From: Ruminococcus bicirculans (ex Wegman et al. 2014)
Lineage (GTDB): Bacteria > Bacillota > Clostridia > Oscillospirales > Ruminococcaceae
Direction: 5' to 3'
NCBI RefSeq assembly: GCF_000723465.1
Contig: NZ_HF545617.1
Span: forward strand, 496,001-560,000
DNA: 64,000 nt
Shown here: piece after piece, positions 8,886 through 18,310 of the stretch
How positions within the stretch are numbered: the first letter of the stretch is position 1
Layout of the letters: every line of letters begins with the position of its first letter
The notes under the pieces: model-generated
The model's database searches: none
What the model saw: the letters and a program-made list of their open reading frames with translations, nothing else
Told to the model about the DNA's origin: nothing
Program-made: the position numbers and the translations under genes

Positions 8886-10367
8886 CTAGTGGTTATACCA
8901 CCCAAGAGGTGTACCAGATATATTTATGTTTATCTGCTTTGTTTCCTGATATTCATCAAGACCGCTTGTGCCAAGTTCTCTGCCAATGCCACTCATTTTG
9001 TAGCCACCCCACGGGGCTTCTGAAAAGGCTGGGTTATAGCAGTTTATCCACGTTATACCTGCACGAACTTCTTTTATCACCCTTAGAGCTTTTGCGGTAT
9101 CATTGCAGAAAACAGCACCTGCGAGTCCATAATCTGTATCATTTGCCAATTCTATTGCTTCTTCCTCTGTTTCAAAAGTCAGCACAGTAAGTACAGGACC
9201 AAATATTTCTTCACGAACTATTGACATATCAGAGGTGCAATCGTCAAATATGGCAGGCTTGATGAAATTTCCGTTGACAAGATCGTCATCTGTACATTTG
9301 TATCCACCGCAAAGAAGTTTTGCTCCCTCTGCCTTTCCTTTTTCAATATATCCAAGTACGTCCTGCATATGCTTTTTTGATATGAGCGGACCCATATCAG
9401 GGTTATCAAGAGGAGCGCCAAGGGTAAGCTTATCAGTTCTCTCGACAAGTTTTTTTAGAAATTTATCCTTTATCGATTTTTCTATTATCAGCCTTGATCC
9501 TGCACAGCAGACTTCTCCTTGATTTAAAAATATACCCATCATTACCCATTCAACGGTCTTGTCGATATCCGTGTCTGCAAAGACGATATTAGGTGACTTT
9601 CCACCGAGTTCAAGCCCTATTTTTTTTACGTTGCCAGCAGCAGCTCGCATTATGCCTTGCCCAACGGATGTGCTGCCTGTGAATGTAATCATATCTACCT
9701 TTTTGCTTTCGGCTAAAAGATTTCCAACTGTGCTTCCTGAACCGATGACCAGATTTGCAGTGCCTTTTGGTAGATCACATTTATCAAGTATCTCAAAAAG
9801 CTTCAATGCCGAAAGTACCGTTTCAGAGCTTGGCTTGAAAATTATACTGTTGCCAGCCGCAAGTGCAGGGGCTATTTTCCATACGCTCATCAAAAATGGA
9901 AAATTCCAAGGTGTGATAAGTGCGCAGACACCCACTGGTTCTTTCACTGTGTATGAGTGCATATTGCCGAAATTGCTGTTTACATTGTAAGTTTGACCGC
10001 TTGGTGTACGGATAAGCCCTGCATAATAACGGAAACAATGCACAGCATCGTCAACATCTGCCTGCGCTTCACGCAAGGGCTTGCCGTTGTCCATTGACTC
10101 TGTCTTAGCTATTTCATCAATCTCGCTCTCTATCATATCAGCGATCTTTAGAAGCTTGTCGCTTCGTTGCTGAACATCAAGATCACGCCATTCTCTGGTT
10201 TTGTAAAAGGAACGTGAGGCACTTTCTATTGCATATTCCACATCTTCCTTGCTGTTTTGCACTATCTCGCCTAACTCTTTGTTATTTGAAGGATCAACAG
10301 ATCTCAGAACGATTCCCGAAGCGCCTTCAAACCATTCTCCGTTAATGTATGTTTTATATCTGCGCAT
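8886..10367 (-). CDS. NAD(P)-dependent aldehyde dehydrogenase
   Basis: A 493-residue protein of normal family length. ALDH signatures are present: cofactor motif FTGSTSVGQGIM, catalytic Glu in LELGGKSPN and catalytic Cys in GEVCCAGSR, plus the C-terminal EIFGPVLTV. It oxidises an aldehyde to the acid; the substrate cannot be read from sequence. As the last gene after an aminotransferase and an iron-type ADH, gamma-aminobutyraldehyde or succinate semialdehyde are plausible substrates (inference from context). GGAGTTC precedes the ATG. Spacing of 23 nt to the upstream ADH gene indicates an operon. Confidence 0.88.
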   Translation of the reverse strand: MRRYKTYINGEWFEGASGIVLRSVDPSNNKELGEIVQNSKEDVEYAIESASRSFYKTREWRDLDVQQRSDKLLKIADMIESEIDEIAKTESMDNGKPLREAQADVDDAVHCFRYYAGLIRTPSGQTYNVNSNFGNMHSYTVKEPVGVCALITPWNFPFLMSVWKIAPALAAGNSIIFKPSSETVLSALKLFEILDKCDLPKGTANLVIGSGSTVGNLLAESKKVDMITFTGSTSVGQGIMRAAAGNVKKIGLELGGKSPNIVFADTDIDKTVEWVMMGIFLNQGEVCCAGSRLIIEKSIKDKFLKKLVERTDKLTLGAPLDNPDMGPLISKKHMQDVLGYIEKGKAEGAKLLCGGYKCTDDDLVNGNFIKPAIFDDCTSDMSIVREEIFGPVLTVLTFETEEEAIELANDTDYGLAGAVFCNDTAKALRVIKEVRAGITWINCYNPAFSEAPWGGYKMSGIGRELGTSGLDEYQETKQININISGTPLGWYNH

Positions 10368-10390
10368 AGAAAGAACTCCTTTGGCTTGAT

Positions 10391-11527
10391 TTACAGTGAC
10401 TTTAAATATAGATCTCTTATGTGTGACCTGTCAAATTTTACGGGATGATAGGATATACCTGCTGCTGAAACTTTCATACAGCTGTCTGTCAGCATATCGA
10501 TATCACTTTCTTTTACTCCAAAATCTGATAACGTACAGGTAAGACGAAGTGAGTCGATAAATTTTGTTATCTGTTCTGCACAATCATTCTCATTATTGCC
10601 GCCTAACACTTTTGAAATAAATGCAAGTTTCTGTGGGTCACCTTTTATGCTTGCTTCTGTTACTGCAGGGGTTATGGCTGCAAGACCTTTGCCGTGTACG
10701 GCATTCTTGAAACCGCTGACAGGGTGTTCCATACCGTGTGCAAGTGTAACACCTGCGGTATTTATGACCATTCCCCCCATTGTGCTTGCAAGACTTATCT
10801 TGTCCCAGTACTCTGGGTTATTGTCACCCTTAAAAAGCTTTGGAAGATCATCTGCAATAAGCTTCATTGCCTTTTCGCACATAATATCCGTAAATGGTTG
10901 AGCAATGCGGCTTATATAGGCTTCCATACAGTGACAAAAGGCATCAAAACCGACACTTGCCAAAACATTTTTCGGCATAGTCATCATACATTCAGAATCA
11001 ATGATAGACGCCTTTGCAACTATTGCATTGCATCTTAGTGATTTTTTATCTCCGTTTTCCGGGTTTGTTAATACAGCAAATCCGTTTCCCTCACTGCCTG
11101 TTCCGCAGGTCGTTGGGATAAGTATTATCGGCAGAGCTTTGCCGCTTTTCAGACGATTGAATATGTAGTCATTTATATCACCGTCATTTACTGCGATAAA
11201 TGCTGCTGCCTTTGCACAATCCATAACGCTTCCACCGCCGACGCCTATGACCATATCGCAGCCGTTGTCTTTTGCTATTCGTGCAGCTTGCTCAGCTGTC
11301 GTTGTAAGAGGATTTTGTGGTACTTTATCAAAAACAGTATATTCGATACCTGATTTTTTTAAGTGACTGCAAATTCGGTTAAGCAACCCAGAGCGCTTTG
11401 TGCTGCTTTTTCCTGTGACAACAAGTGCCTTTTTGCCGTGATCGCTTGCGATGATTCCAACAGAGCTGACTTTTCCTCTTCCAAAAACAATATTTACAGG
11501 CAGGTAGTAATTAAAATCCATACTCAC
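10391..11527 (-). CDS. Iron-containing (type III) alcohol dehydrogenase
   Basis: A 378-residue protein. The N-terminal NAD-binding part has the family motif GVGGGSVMDCAKA, then PTTCGTGSE. Metal ligands fit the pattern Asp/His in GFDAFCHCMEAY, HGMEHPVSG and AVHGKGLA. The start is taken as the GTG at 11527, eight bases after AGAGG; an ATG two codons downstream is possible. It reduces or oxidises an aldehyde/alcohol pair; 4-hydroxybutyrate or a similar C4 compound would fit beside the aminotransferase and ALDH. Spacing to both neighbours is about 22 nt. Confidence 0.85.
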   Translation of the reverse strand: MSMDFNYYLPVNIVFGRGKVSSVGIIASDHGKKALVVTGKSSTKRSGLLNRICSHLKKSGIEYTVFDKVPQNPLTTTAEQAARIAKDNGCDMVIGVGGGSVMDCAKAAAFIAVNDGDINDYIFNRLKSGKALPIILIPTTCGTGSEGNGFAVLTNPENGDKKSLRCNAIVAKASIIDSECMMTMPKNVLASVGFDAFCHCMEAYISRIAQPFTDIMCEKAMKLIADDLPKLFKGDNNPEYWDKISLASTMGGMVINTAGVTLAHGMEHPVSGFKNAVHGKGLAAITPAVTEASIKGDPQKLAFISKVLGGNNENDCAEQITKFIDSLRLTCTLSDFGVKESDIDMLTDSCMKVSAAGISYHPVKFDRSHIRDLYLKSL

Positions 11528-11549
11528 GTTTAATACCTCTTTTCTTGTA

Positions 11550-12914
11550 TTATTTATCAGACTTTGCTTTTACCAAAGCGGTCTCAAATATCTCAAAGCC
11601 TTTTTCAAGTTGTTCGTCTGTTACACACAGAGGGACAAGAAATCTTATAACGTTTCCGTGTGTGCCAGCATTTTCAAGCATAAGTCCCATTTGAAGGGCG
11701 TTCTGTATCACCTTAGAAACAAGTTCGCCGTTTGGTTCTTTTTCTGCTTTAGTCTTTACAAATTTCACGCCAAGCATCGAGCCAAGACCTCTTACATCTC
11801 CTACCTCTTCATATTTTTCTTTAAGACCGCTGAAAAATATAGTTGCCTTTTTACCTATTTCTTCAGCTTTGCCTGCATAATCTTCTTCCAGCATTATATC
11901 CATTACCTTGAGTGCAGAAGCACAGGCAAGAGGATTTCCACAATATGTTCCGCCAATAGTTCCCACAGGTACTGAATCCATAATTTCCTCACGGGCGGTT
12001 ATTGCACTTATTGGAACGCCGCCGCCAAGAGATTTTGCTGTTGCTATAATATCTGGTGCAGCACCTGCTTCCTTCCAATATTCTGAGGCATAGTATCTGC
12101 CACTTCGACAGTTTCCACACTGTACTTCATCAGCAATAAGTAAAATACCATTATCGTCGCATATCTTTCTGACGGCTTTTACCCATTCGATAGGTGCGGG
12201 GACAAAACCACCCTCTCCTTGAACAGGTTCGACTATCATTGCTGCAATATCACTGGCAGGTGCAGCTTCATCAAAAAGAGTGTTGAGTTTGTCTAGGTAA
12301 TATGCTATTGCTTCTTGTTCAGAATATCCTTTTGGTGCATGATAAAGGTAAGGGAACTCAGCTCTGTAAATATCAGACGGGAAAGGACCCATTCCCTTTG
12401 CATAAGATTTTTTTGCTGTAAGAGCCATTGTAAGATTTGTTCTTCCGTGGAATGCACCAGAGAAGCAGATGATGCCTTTTCTTCCTGTATATGCTTTGGC
12501 TATCTTTACTGCATTCTCATCTGCCTCTGCACCGCTGTTTGCAAAGAATGTTTTCAGTTTATCACCTTTGCATGGCATAAGTTTGTTGAGCCTATCAGCA
12601 AGTTCAATGTAACCACTGTGTGCCACCACATTGAAAATGCAGTGAAAATATTTTTCTGCCTGATCTTGAACAGCTTTCACGACCTCAGGTCTGCTGTAGC
12701 CGATGTTGAGAACGCCGACACCTCCGATAAAATCAAGAAAGATGTTTCCGTCAACATCTTCGAGCATTGCGCCCTCTCCACGCTTGATACATATAGGATA
12801 TGTATAGCCACAGAGCGCTTTAGGCAGTGCGTTGTCCCTTTTTTTCAAAAGTACACAGGCATTTGGTCCTGGAACCTTATCTGTAATTATAGTTGGCAAT
12901 GAATTTCTTAGCAT
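11550..12914 (-). CDS. Class III aminotransferase (GABA/putrescine-type)
   Basis: A 454-residue PLP enzyme. Visible are the phosphate/cofactor region SGAEADENAVKIAKAYTGR, the Asp of IADEVQCG that contacts the pyridine nitrogen, and the Schiff-base Lys in IATAKSLGGG. Length and motifs fit 4-aminobutyrate or omega-amino acid aminotransferases. It is first in the aminotransferase-ADH-ALDH operon, downstream of the PucR-type regulator. Likely role: transfer of a terminal amino group from putrescine or GABA made from guanidino compounds or polyamines. The exact substrate is inference. Confidence 0.86.
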   Translation of the reverse strand: MLRNSLPTIITDKVPGPNACVLLKKRDNALPKALCGYTYPICIKRGEGAMLEDVDGNIFLDFIGGVGVLNIGYSRPEVVKAVQDQAEKYFHCIFNVVAHSGYIELADRLNKLMPCKGDKLKTFFANSGAEADENAVKIAKAYTGRKGIICFSGAFHGRTNLTMALTAKKSYAKGMGPFPSDIYRAEFPYLYHAPKGYSEQEAIAYYLDKLNTLFDEAAPASDIAAMIVEPVQGEGGFVPAPIEWVKAVRKICDDNGILLIADEVQCGNCRSGRYYASEYWKEAGAAPDIIATAKSLGGGVPISAITAREEIMDSVPVGTIGGTYCGNPLACASALKVMDIMLEEDYAGKAEEIGKKATIFFSGLKEKYEEVGDVRGLGSMLGVKFVKTKAEKEPNGELVSKVIQNALQMGLMLENAGTHGNVIRFLVPLCVTDEQLEKGFEIFETALVKAKSDK

Positions 12915-13013
12915 TATAAAGTCACTCCAGTTCTTTTATTACGGAAAGTTTTTTCCTTTGATATAATTATAAGAAAAAAACAGTATAACAGCAATGTGTT
13001 GTCTTTATAATCT

Positions 13014-13038
13014 TTATTGTGGTGTATGCACACAATAA
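13014..13038. promoter_or_regulatory. TTATTGTG palindrome upstream of the aminotransferase operon
   Basis: TTATTGTG (13014-13021) and CACAATAA (13031-13038) are perfect 8-bp arms around a 9-bp centre containing TGTATGCA. It lies between the regulator's stop and the aminotransferase start, upstream of a possible minus-strand promoter. Related TTGTGCA boxes lie in the glnK/M81 intergenic region, so it is a candidate PucR-type operator. Confidence 0.45.
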
Positions 13039-13039
13039 A

Positions 13040-14235
13040 TTATGACTGATCTTTTTGACTTTCACGATAGTTTTTGATCTCAAACGCCATTTTAAGTTCA
13101 AGATAGACGTCAAGATCATCAAGTTCGCAGCAAAGTATCTTTTTGATCTTATCCATACGATAGCGCATTGTATTTCTGTGGATAAACAGGTGCTCTGCTG
13201 CGGCGGCAGCGTTGCAGTTATGATCAAGATAGGCTTCAAGCGTTTTGCAAAGGTCGCCCTCCTGCAAAACATCAGATTGTATCAGTTTGCCTATATGATT
13301 ATTTACATATTCATCAAGAAACTTATCATTTTTTATCTGCGCGATAAGCGAGTAGATACCGAGATTATCGTAAAAGAATATTTTCTGACTTTTACTTTCA
13401 GAGTGTGATATTTTAATGGAGTTCAGAGCTTCCTGAAAGCTTTTCTTTAATTCCGATATGTATTCATATGCAGATCCTATCCCTGCCTTTGCGTCAATGC
13501 CGTAGTAAGAACTAATGTGGTCTATTATCCTTGTGAGTATATTGGAGAGCAGATCGCGGCTAAATAGCTCCGAGGGGATAAGCATTATGCCTGTATCTAT
13601 TTGCCAGAGCATCAGCATTTTTGCAAACCATAGTTTTTAAATTCATATCTGATATATCTTTGCAGATTTTCATAAGAGTCCTGAAGTTTGTTGTTTTTGT
13701 TTAACTTCAGCACGACTATATGATTTTTATCCGATATACTAGTGCCTAGATAGCCTGCCCGTATCTTTATATCAGCGTCATTTATATTAGAGGAATAAAT
13801 TATTGCAGCAAGAAGCTGATCTATCGAGTTTGTGTTGCTTTCTTCTTCCACCAATGCCTTGCATACGATCTGTGAAAGATCAATGAGGTGCAGATCATAG
13901 GACAATTCAAACAGCGGTAGTTCGTTGTCATTGCAGTATTCGGTCAGCATAGGTGATATCTGTCCGACATTTATAACAAGCCCAGCTATATTCTTTTGGT
14001 TCATTTCCACAATCATACTGAGCATTTTGTCATCATTGTCTGTGAGTGCTGCATTTGTGACAATAACAAGTTCTCCTCCGTGTATCAACTGTGAGACTTT
14101 AAAATCATCTGAAAGACATTGTGTACAATCGGCAAAATATATCCACCGTATGTTTCTGTACATTCCTGACCCACCCGCTATAAGCTTCATTCCTGAATAT
14201 ATTTTGGGAATATTCATTAGATCTTCGCAGTTCAT
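13040..14235 (-). pseudogene. PucR-family transcriptional regulator, split by a frameshift
   Basis: Two overlapping frames together give one PucR-type protein. The first (14235 down to 13612) has the N-terminal PucR sensory domain (GGSGMYRNIRWIYFADC, GELVIVTNAAL). The second (13618 down to 13040) has the C-terminal helix-turn-helix (LEAYLDHNCNAAAAAEHLFI, HRNTMRYRMDKIKKIL). The break falls in an A5 run (complement of 13618-13622); one extra A restores a continuous frame of about 400 residues. PucR regulators typically activate nitrogen-compound catabolism. It is either a recent inactivating mutation or a sequencing error in a homopolymer. Confidence 0.85.
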
Positions 14236-14261
14236 TTGTTATCACTCCTAAAAACACCTTT

Positions 14262-14285
14262 AGCCCATAGGTAAAACTATGGGCT
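14262..14285 (-). terminator. Hairpin at the end of the pot-agmatinase operon
   Basis: AGCCCATAG (14262-14270) and CTATGGGCT (14277-14285) form a 9-bp stem between the agmatinase stop and the PucR gene, so the regulator is probably transcribed separately. The T-run after it is weak. Confidence 0.55.
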
Positions 14286-14298
14286 GGAGATGCGAGAT

Positions 14299-15201
14299 TT
14301 ATTCTTTATTATACATAAGATACATAAGGTCCTGTGCGATCGTTGCCGCCGCAAGTGCGGTGATCTCGCTGTGGTCATATGCGGGAAGCACCTCTACAAG
14401 ATCTGCTGCTACAACATTGATACCACGCAGTTCGTAAAGTAGTCGCCTTGCCTGAGCTGAGGTAGGACCGCCGATAACAGGCGTACCTGTACCTGGTGCA
14501 GCCGAGGGATCGAGAGCGTCGATATCAAAGGTTATGTATACAGGCATATCGCCCACAATGGCTTTCAACTGTCTAGCTAGCTCTTTCATATTCATATTTA
14601 CAGCGTCCATAGCATAGAAAATATTATATCCACATTTAGTCATTTCAGTTCTTATAAAAACCTGCGCCGAATGTGACGGGTCGATACACCCCTCAGCCTG
14701 TAAGTCATATGCGAAGTTTGCGTGGGATACATTTCCATCAGTGGACGGAGTGCTGTCCTGATGAGAGTCAAAATGCAGCAGAGCAAGTTTTCCAAACTTT
14801 TCGCTTGCAGCTCTGACCATACCATATGGAATAGTGTGGTCTCCGCCAAGGGTAAGAAGTTTGCTGCCAGATTCAAAAACTTTTTTTGCAGTATTATACG
14901 TTTCCTCAAGCATTACCTTCGTTGTATTTGCACCCACATAGTATCCTACATCGCCGTAATCAACGATCTTTGCTTTATCGCTGAGTTTGTAGCTCCATGG
15001 GTAGGCAAAGCAGTTTGTGAGCTGACTCATATTTCTTATAGCTCTTGGTCCAAGTCTTGCACCTGGACGATTTGTAACACCACTATCGAAAGGTACACCC
15101 ATTATAGTTATGTCAGCACATTCAGTATCCTGTGTGTACGGATAAAGATTAAAACTTGGTATTCCTGCATAATGCAGATGTTTCTGAATTTCATATTCCA
15201 T
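14299..15201 (-). CDS. speB: Agmatinase/ureohydrolase family protein
   Basis: A 300-residue arginase-superfamily enzyme. The Mn ligands can be assigned to GGDHTIPYG, FDSHQDS (usually DAHTDT-like), SHANF in the loop and TFDIDALDPS. Family members hydrolyse agmatine, guanidinobutyrate or similar guanidino compounds to urea and an amine. It is last in the glnK-pot operon, beside the polyamine transporter, which supports agmatine or a guanidino acid as substrate. The Gln in FDSHQDS is unusual and leaves the precise substrate open. GGAGCTATTTATT precedes the start. Confidence 0.83.
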   Translation of the reverse strand: MEYEIQKHLHYAGIPSFNLYPYTQDTECADITIMGVPFDSGVTNRPGARLGPRAIRNMSQLTNCFAYPWSYKLSDKAKIVDYGDVGYYVGANTTKVMLEETYNTAKKVFESGSKLLTLGGDHTIPYGMVRAASEKFGKLALLHFDSHQDSTPSTDGNVSHANFAYDLQAEGCIDPSHSAQVFIRTEMTKCGYNIFYAMDAVNMNMKELARQLKAIVGDMPVYITFDIDALDPSAAPGTGTPVIGGPTSAQARRLLYELRGINVVAADLVEVLPAYDHSEITALAAATIAQDLMYLMYNKE

Positions 15202-15220
15202 AATAAATAGCTCCTTTATC

Positions 15221-15883
15221 TTAAAATGTTATTGCGGTTGCACGGCAGGGACTTCCTTCACCGTTATGCAGTTTTAGTGGAAAGGCTGTAAAAAAGAACT
15301 TTTCAGGCAGAGATGATAAATTTACAAGACCAAGTATTATCGGTATCCCTGCTTCTGAAAACTTATAGTCGGGAAGAACGAGGTCAGCTCCTACTGATGA
15401 GATCCCGTCATTCGGATCGCCTATCATAGGGCTGTCCATTCCCACGAGTTTTATTCCCTTTGATACAAGATATTCTGCCGCAGGTACTGTAATATATGGG
15501 CTTTCAGATACATATTCTTTTTTGTTCCAAAAGCTATCCCAATTTGTTCGGATAATACATATCTCGTCTTTTTCAAGATCATCAGCACCTGCTGCTTTTA
15601 GTCTTTTCACTGTTATCTCTTTGCTTTCTGAGAACGGCAGGTAAAGTAACCGAGCGTTACCTGCGAATTTCTCAATAGGGGTCTCGCTTATTCCCTGTGC
15701 ATTTTCGCTCCAATGAGCGCTATTTTCTATGTGAGTGCCTGTGTGGGCTGTCAGTGTATATTCTCTTGCGATATAGCCATTTTTATCGACACACGCAAGA
15801 TCTTTTACGCTGTATGGCGTGTATGGCTCACCATAATACCACATTTTTTCTGTATATTCGCCGCTCAGATCAATTATTTTCAT
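15221..15883 (-). CDS. Cyclase family (kynurenine-formamidase-like) metal hydrolase
   Basis: A 220-residue protein of the PF04199-type cyclase family. The metal-binding motif H-x-G-T-H-x-E is seen in TAHTGTHIENSAHW (residues about 44-57). The family hydrolyses amides or cyclic amides such as N-formylkynurenine or isatin. In this operon it may open a cyclic or acylated amine derived from the imported compound; this is inference. The spacing of 19 nt to agmatinase indicates co-transcription. Confidence 0.75.
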   Translation of the reverse strand: MKIIDLSGEYTEKMWYYGEPYTPYSVKDLACVDKNGYIAREYTLTAHTGTHIENSAHWSENAQGISETPIEKFAGNARLLYLPFSESKEITVKRLKAAGADDLEKDEICIIRTNWDSFWNKKEYVSESPYITVPAAEYLVSKGIKLVGMDSPMIGDPNDGISSVGADLVLPDYKFSEAGIPIILGLVNLSSLPEKFFFTAFPLKLHNGEGSPCRATAITF

Positions 15884-15898
15884 AACATATGCCCCCTG

Positions 15899-17221
15899 TC
15901 AGAAATCCCAGCCATATCGTGTGGCATATATATCAAGCTGTTTTTCAATATCATCAGTGTATCCCTGAGGTATTTTTTCAATGCTGTCAAGATAGTTTAT
16001 AAGCTCACTTGAGAAATCAATAGGCTGATCAAAGCCCCTTTTGTCAATGTTTTTCATATCATCAGCAGGCGTATGTCCCCATACGAATCCACCGTTTGAC
16101 ATAGTAAGACTAGGGATTTTGTTTGATGTGAGATTTAGTGTGTCACAGGGAACGGGTCCGGAAAAAATGTCCAACGTTGAGCCGCACTTTTCAAATACTT
16201 TTTCAAATATCGCTTCAAAGTCTTTTACGCCTGCATAGGTTATGGAATAAGGCGTTGCCATTCCAATGATATCGTAATTGATATTATATTTTATACGTTT
16301 GTAAATGTCCTGGTTTTGCTGCAAAAAGTATTTACTTCCGTGCAGACCAGGTTCGTGACCCGACCAGCAGGCAAAATACAAGGTCCTATGTGTTCTGACG
16401 CCCTTGTCGGATAGAGCCTTGTATTTTTCTGCTAATGCCATAACAGTGCCTATTGCACCTGCATCATCAACAGCACCTTTGCTGCTGACTGCCGAGTCAA
16501 GATGACCTGAGATCAAGATCACTTCATCTTGCTTGTCTGTACCCTCTATCACACCTATCGTATTGGTGCTTTCTTTTTTCTGAACCTGAGTTTTTAATTC
16601 AACGTGCAGTATGACCTTATCATTTTGGCTGAACAGTTTATTCACATCATTTTTGTTCATTATGAATGACGGCAGCATATACTGTGCTTCTCTGTACTCA
16701 AAATTTGAATACACATATGGTATGCCTTGCTGTGACTCGTCTGTTGTGAATATTACGGCAGCGGGCTTATATTTTTCAAGTACCTTGTAGGTGTCTATAT
16801 CTGGGTAATCCATAAGAACGCTTCGCTCTATAACTACGATCTTTCCTTTGATATCTGTTTTTATACACTTGTCACTGATAGGATAGATCTCGCCGATAAC
16901 ACCCATTTTCTTGACGTCTGAATGTATAAGTACAGCTTCCGCTGTTAAGCCACCCTCTGGTGTATCTGTGCAGAAGCACACATTAGTATGTGGCAGAGGT
17001 GTGATCTGCTTGTTTGAGATCAACTCAACAACGCTTTTTTCAGTTCTGCAAACAGGTACTTGAAAATGATGCTGGATATATTTCATGCCGAGAGATCTGA
17101 ACACTTCGACAGCGTGTTCTGCTGCCTTGTTCATCGGTGTAGTGCCTGCGATACGCTCTCCGCATTCTTCAACAAAAAAACGTGTATGTTTGTATGCTAT
17201 CTCAGAATAATCTTTGCTCAT
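15899..17221 (-). CDS. M28-family zinc peptidase with PA-like insert
   Basis: A 440-residue protein. The zinc-binding core is visible as ISGHLDSAVSSKGAVDDAGA (His, Asp) with further ligands around CWSGHEPGLHGS and WGHTPADDM. A protease-associated-like insertion (KIVVIERSVLMDY, AAVIFTTDES) lies between residues 80 and 190. No signal peptide is present, so it acts in the cytoplasm, probably as an aminopeptidase or amidohydrolase on the compound imported by the adjacent ABC transporter. It is embedded in the operon between potD and the cyclase gene. Confidence 0.8.
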   Translation of the reverse strand: MSKDYSEIAYKHTRFFVEECGERIAGTTPMNKAAEHAVEVFRSLGMKYIQHHFQVPVCRTEKSVVELISNKQITPLPHTNVCFCTDTPEGGLTAEAVLIHSDVKKMGVIGEIYPISDKCIKTDIKGKIVVIERSVLMDYPDIDTYKVLEKYKPAAVIFTTDESQQGIPYVYSNFEYREAQYMLPSFIMNKNDVNKLFSQNDKVILHVELKTQVQKKESTNTIGVIEGTDKQDEVILISGHLDSAVSSKGAVDDAGAIGTVMALAEKYKALSDKGVRTHRTLYFACWSGHEPGLHGSKYFLQQNQDIYKRIKYNINYDIIGMATPYSITYAGVKDFEAIFEKVFEKCGSTLDIFSGPVPCDTLNLTSNKIPSLTMSNGGFVWGHTPADDMKNIDKRGFDQPIDFSSELINYLDSIEKIPQGYTDDIEKQLDIYATRYGWDF

Positions 17222-17235
17222 TGTAGGATCACTCC

Positions 17236-18309
17236 TTAGTTTGACATGATCTTATTCCATTGTTCATCATATGCGGAAAGTGCGTCAGTAGGGAGGTCCG
17301 AATTGAGAATGTATGATTTTTTATCATCAGGGATCTCAAACATACCTTCTATTTTCTTATAATCATCGGAAACATAATTCAGCGCTTCCTCATTATTTGA
17401 TATAGCGGGGTATGTATTCAAACACTCTGCATAAATTTTAGGGTCGCATATATAATCAATAAACTTTTCAGCATTCTTACTGTTAGGCGATTGCTTTTCA
17501 ATAACCCAATACTGTGTGCATTGCATAAATGTCTGGTCTTCTACCTTGAGGTAATCAAGATCAGGGTCATCAAGAAGCGCTCTTGAAGCGTCACTTGCAA
17601 ATGTAAGAGCCACACTGCATTCGCCATTTTTCACAGAAGAACTTGGTGTTGCGCCGTCGAACACCTTTACGTTCGCAGTAAGCTTCTTGACCCATTCTGT
17701 TGCTTCAGCAATCTCCTTTTCGTCTGTAGAGGAGTCTGAATATCCAAGGTGCATAAGTGCTGACGGATACCACATGAACGAATAAGGCATTGTAACGATC
17801 TGACCACGAAGCTTTTCATCAAGAAGATCATCCATTTTTGTGATAGTGACAGGACAGGTCTTTGTGTTGTATATCCAAGTGTAACCGCCGGTGGTGTTAT
17901 ATGGAATAGAGTACTTCTTGTCATTGTCATTCAGTGAGATATCACATTTATCTGTGGAAATATATTTGCTGTTTGGAATATCTTCATAGCTTATTTCTTG
18001 AAGCATATCTGCATCGATAAGTGCGTGCAGAGTAGAAATAGCAGGCTGACCAATATCATAACCCTTGGGATCTTCTGACCACTTGGTATAGATGAGAGTG
18101 TCATTGTCAACATAGTCGATATTACACTTTATGCCTGTTTCTTTTTCAAAGCTGTCAATGACAGATTGAGGGACATAGTCAGGGTAAAGAATCATATTAA
18201 GTTCTTTTGTGTCGCCTTTGCTGCCTGAATTGTTTCCACAGGAAGCCAGTCCGGTTGTTGCCGCCAATACCAATGCTGCTGTCAACGCCAAAAATTTTCT
18301 TCTTTTCAT
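17236..18309 (-). CDS. potD: Spermidine/putrescine-type ABC transporter substrate-binding lipoprotein
   Basis: A 357-residue protein with signal peptide and lipobox (TTGLASCGNN). The body matches PotD/PotF-type binding proteins: LNMILYPDYVPQSVIDSFEK at the mature N-terminus and PYNTTGGYTWIYN, MWYPSALMHLGYS. It captures a polyamine-like cation outside the membrane and delivers it to PotB/PotC. Stop and start with potC are separated by one base. Substrate could also be a related guanidino compound given the downstream agmatinase. Confidence 0.86.
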   Translation of the reverse strand: MKRRKFLALTAALVLAATTGLASCGNNSGSKGDTKELNMILYPDYVPQSVIDSFEKETGIKCNIDYVDNDTLIYTKWSEDPKGYDIGQPAISTLHALIDADMLQEISYEDIPNSKYISTDKCDISLNDNDKKYSIPYNTTGGYTWIYNTKTCPVTITKMDDLLDEKLRGQIVTMPYSFMWYPSALMHLGYSDSSTDEKEIAEATEWVKKLTANVKVFDGATPSSSVKNGECSVALTFASDASRALLDDPDLDYLKVEDQTFMQCTQYWVIEKQSPNSKNAEKFIDYICDPKIYAECLNTYPAISNNEEALNYVSDDYKKIEGMFEIPDDKKSYILNSDLPTDALSAYDEQWNKIMSN

Positions 18310-18310
18310 T

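Noticed and set aside
9559-9990. 143-codon plus-strand frame in the aldehyde dehydrogenase gene
   Set aside because: Lies wholly within a well-supported gene on the other strand and has no ribosome site.
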